Part shown: positions 3,709-5,203 of the stretch, in pieces
Layout: each line of letters begins with the position of its first letter
Position numbering within the stretch: the first letter of the stretch is position 1
Assembly: GCA_964387355.1 (NCBI GenBank)
Contig: CAYLWJ010000145.1
Location: forward strand, 1 to 5,203
Length of the DNA stretch: 5,203 nucleotides
DNA from: Calidifonticultor sp964387355
GTDB lineage: Bacteria; Actinomycetota; Humimicrobiia; Humimicrobiales; Humimicrobiaceae
Reading direction: 5' to 3'
Position numbers and translations under genes: made by a program
Notes under the pieces: generated by a model
Seen by the model: only the letters and a program-made list of their open reading frames with translations
Told to the model about the DNA's origin: nothing
Database searches by the model: none

Positions 3709-5203
3709 CGTTTGGCTTTCTATCAAGTCTTTTTGTATTACCATTCTTTTATAGCTGTAGTTGTCTTTTTCCTTTTGCCATACAGGGTCAAATACTTCTT
3801 TTACAGACTTAGAATATCTGTCAAGTTCTTCATTTATTTTAAAAAGTATATTTTCAGCACCTTGATGGGTGGGATAAATTTTGCAAGTTTTATAAAGTTC
3901 TCTTGAGATATTTGTTTCATCTATTAGCATGCAAGGTCTGTATAAATTATCGCAGTAAGGCTGTTTTGCTCTTATTTTCCTAAAATAACTGCAGTTTAAG
4001 GCTTCAATTAAAGGCATGTCCTTTATATTTACTTCAGCAAAGTGTGTAAATATGCAAGGCTCAACATCACCTTTATTGTTAATATGAGCATATTGACTTC
4101 CAGCAATGCATCCTCCAACTAAAGGTGCATCACCCCAGAAATCGACAAGGAAGATGGGTTTTTGAGCCCTTGAATTGTGAACAACCTCTTTTAGTTTTAG
4201 ACGCTGCTGAGCTGTTGGCATTAAAGAGATATCAGAATTTTGCCCCACAGGCATATAAAGAAAATACCATCCAAGAAAGGCACCCTTTTCTATCATAAAA
4301 TCTATGAAGTCTTCACTGGTAATATAATCAAAATTATTTCTTGTAACTGTTACAGAAAAGCCAAATGGAAGCTTGTTGTTTTTAAATATAGACATTGCAT
4401 TTTGAACCTTTTGATATACCCCTTGGCCTCTTCTAAAGTCAGTCTCAGCATTGCCGCCTTCAATGCTAAACATTATGAGAAGATTTCCCATTTTTACTAT
4501 TTCTTCAGCTTTTTTATCATCAATTAAAGTTCCATTTGTAAAGATTTGAAAAAAAGCATCATCATTTTTTTTATATACTTCAAATACATCATCTCTAATG
4601 AAAGGTTCTCCGCCCAGAATTGTGTAAAATACCACACCTATGTCTTTGCCCTCTTTTATTATTCTTTCAAAAAGTGAAATATCCATATCATCTTTTTTTG
4701 AGTAACTATCAGCATAGCAGCCTAAGCATTTTAAATTGCATCTCATGCTAGGACTTATAAGAATTGTAGTTGGCACGTTGTAACCTCTATCCAGCAGCTT
4801 TTGTCTTTTTTTGTGATTTAATATTATTCCCTGAACCAAGAAATTTTTAATAAACTTTTTACTGAAATTGGGGCTTGAATTTACTATAATGTTTTTATAT
4901 AGCCTTTTTTGCAAATCTTCAATTGATAGTTTTTCTCGAAGATTTCTGACTACATCTTTATGTTTTTTTGCAATGAAAAATTCTACTATGCCAAGAAAAT
5001 TGTTTATGGTTTTATCGGATTGTCTAACAAGAGTATATATTAATCTATACAGAAATAATTTTTTAATGTTTTCAATTGAGTTTTCAATTGATTTTTTAAT
5101 AATTTCAATAATATTTTTATTTTTACTGCCAATGGTATTACTTATATTATTTATTTTATTTACATAATTGTCTATATTATTTATATTATCTATATTATCT
5201 AAA
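3706..5203 (-). CDS. Radical SAM protein with SPASM-like C-terminus, function unknown (N-terminus beyond window)
   Basis: This gene encodes an iron-sulfur enzyme that would cleave S-adenosylmethionine to start radical chemistry; the substrate is unknown. Numbering from the TTG at 4914, the cluster-binding CxxxCxxC is C59, C63, C66 (MRCNLKCLGCY), and the SAM-contacting GGEP is at 101-104. Later come FTNGT, FSIEGG, and a Cys-rich C-terminal part with GGCIAGSQYAHINNKGDVEPC (C269, C287) and YCDNLYRPC (C321, C328), suggesting an auxiliary cluster of SPASM/Twitch type. The wording (FGWYFLYMPVG-like, VDFW, HINxxGDVEPC) matches an uncharacterised radical SAM family common in Clostridia. The frame stays open from 4914 to the window end with no in-frame ATG, and the segment LQKRLYKNI...FIKNFLVQG fits the family's helical N-terminal region. 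The TTG is therefore probably internal; at least 498 residues are visible. The outermost residues are Asn/Asp/Ile-rich tandem repeats. It converges on the CRISPR genes and is not in their operon. Confidence 0.85.
   Translation of the reverse strand, partial: LDNIDNINNIDNYVNKINNISNTIGSKNKNIIEIIKKSIENSIENIKKLFLYRLIYTLVRQSDKTINNFLGIVEFFIAKKHKDVVRNLREKLSIEDLQKRLYKNIIVNSSPNFSKKFIKNFLVQGIILNHKKRQKLLDRGYNVPTTILISPSMRCNLKCLGCYADSYSKKDDMDISLFERIIKEGKDIGVVFYTILGGEPFIRDDVFEVYKKNDDAFFQIFTNGTLIDDKKAEEIVKMGNLLIMFSIEGGNAETDFRRGQGVYQKVQNAMSIFKNNKLPFGFSVTVTRNNFDYITSEDFIDFMIEKGAFLGWYFLYMPVGQNSDISLMPTAQQRLKLKEVVHNSRAQKPIFLVDFWGDAPLVGGCIAGSQYAHINNKGDVEPCIFTHFAEVNIKDMPLIEALNCSYFRKIRAKQPYCDNLYRPCMLIDETNISRELYKTCKIYPTHQGAENILFKINEELDRYSKSVKEVFDPVWQKEKDNYSYKRMVIQKDLIESQT
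5068..5091. repeat. Perfect 12-bp tandem duplication inside the radical SAM gene
   Basis: GTTTTCAATTGA occurs twice head to tail. On the coding (minus) strand this gives a four-residue duplication, SIENSIEN, that keeps the frame. It looks like a recent in-frame slippage duplication in the helical N-terminal region. Confidence 0.7.
5171..5197. repeat. 9-bp tandem repeat at the window end, in frame in the radical SAM gene
   Basis: The 9-base unit TCTATATTA occurs three times, the middle copy differing at one base. On the minus strand it encodes a repeated three-residue unit of the (D/N)-(I)-(N) type near the visible N-terminus. The period is a multiple of three, so expansion keeps the frame. 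Whether it lies before or after the true start cannot be seen. Confidence 0.6.

Noticed and set aside
4240..4527. Open frame of 95 codons on the plus strand within the radical SAM gene
   Set aside because: It is opposite the conserved radical SAM core, which clearly carries the coding signal; the same applies to the plus-strand frames at 3712-3906 and 4868-5167.
4912..4914. TTG as the true start of the radical SAM gene
   Set aside because: The frame stays open upstream to the window end with plausible helical protein sequence that fits the family's N-terminal region, and no ribosome site precedes the TTG.

Overview
The window is very A+T-rich (roughly a quarter G+C by eye). It uses mostly A/T-ending codons and carries a BlaI/MecI-type regulator fragment and a radical SAM protein of a type common in anaerobic Clostridia. 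The best guess is a low-GC anaerobic Firmicute, probably clostridial; no genus can be named from this sequence.

Layout. 1-225 (+): C-terminal end of a BlaI/MecI/CopY-family winged-helix repressor, cut by the window edge. 246-371 (+): an unlisted 41-codon gene with a strong Shine-Dalgarno (SD) site, 20 bases after the repressor. It encodes a cationic peptide ending in an extraordinary Cys/Trp cluster (CCWFWCWW). 523-1602 (+): cas1. 1655-1930 (+): cas2. 1931-2092: AT-rich spacer with an inverted repeat and 10-bp-period repeats. 2093-3531 (+): a Cas02710-type (Csm6/Csx1-like) CARF-HEPN gene in two frames; the CARF half ends at 2944, and the half carrying the HEPN RNase motif is in the -1 frame. 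The switch point is a run of nine T, a perfect U UUU UUU slippery heptamer with an SD-like AGGTGAT just upstream. 3532-3705: AT-rich convergent spacer with small repeats. 3706-5203 (-): a radical SAM/SPASM-like protein, open to the window edge, so its N-terminus is missing.

How the genes work together. Cas1 and Cas2 form the spacer-integration complex. The CARF-HEPN protein would be an RNase triggered by cyclic oligoadenylate made by a type III (Cas10) interference complex. No Cas10, Csm/Cmr subunit, Cas6 or CRISPR array lies in the window, so any effector and array must be elsewhere or lost. The repressor and peptide look like a separate small operon. The radical SAM gene is convergent and not obviously linked to either, although a radical SAM enzyme and a Cys/Trp-rich peptide within 5 kb is suggestive.

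The two most interesting items are the Cys/Trp-rich peptide gene and the possible recoding site that would control production of the RNase half of the CRISPR ancillary nuclease.
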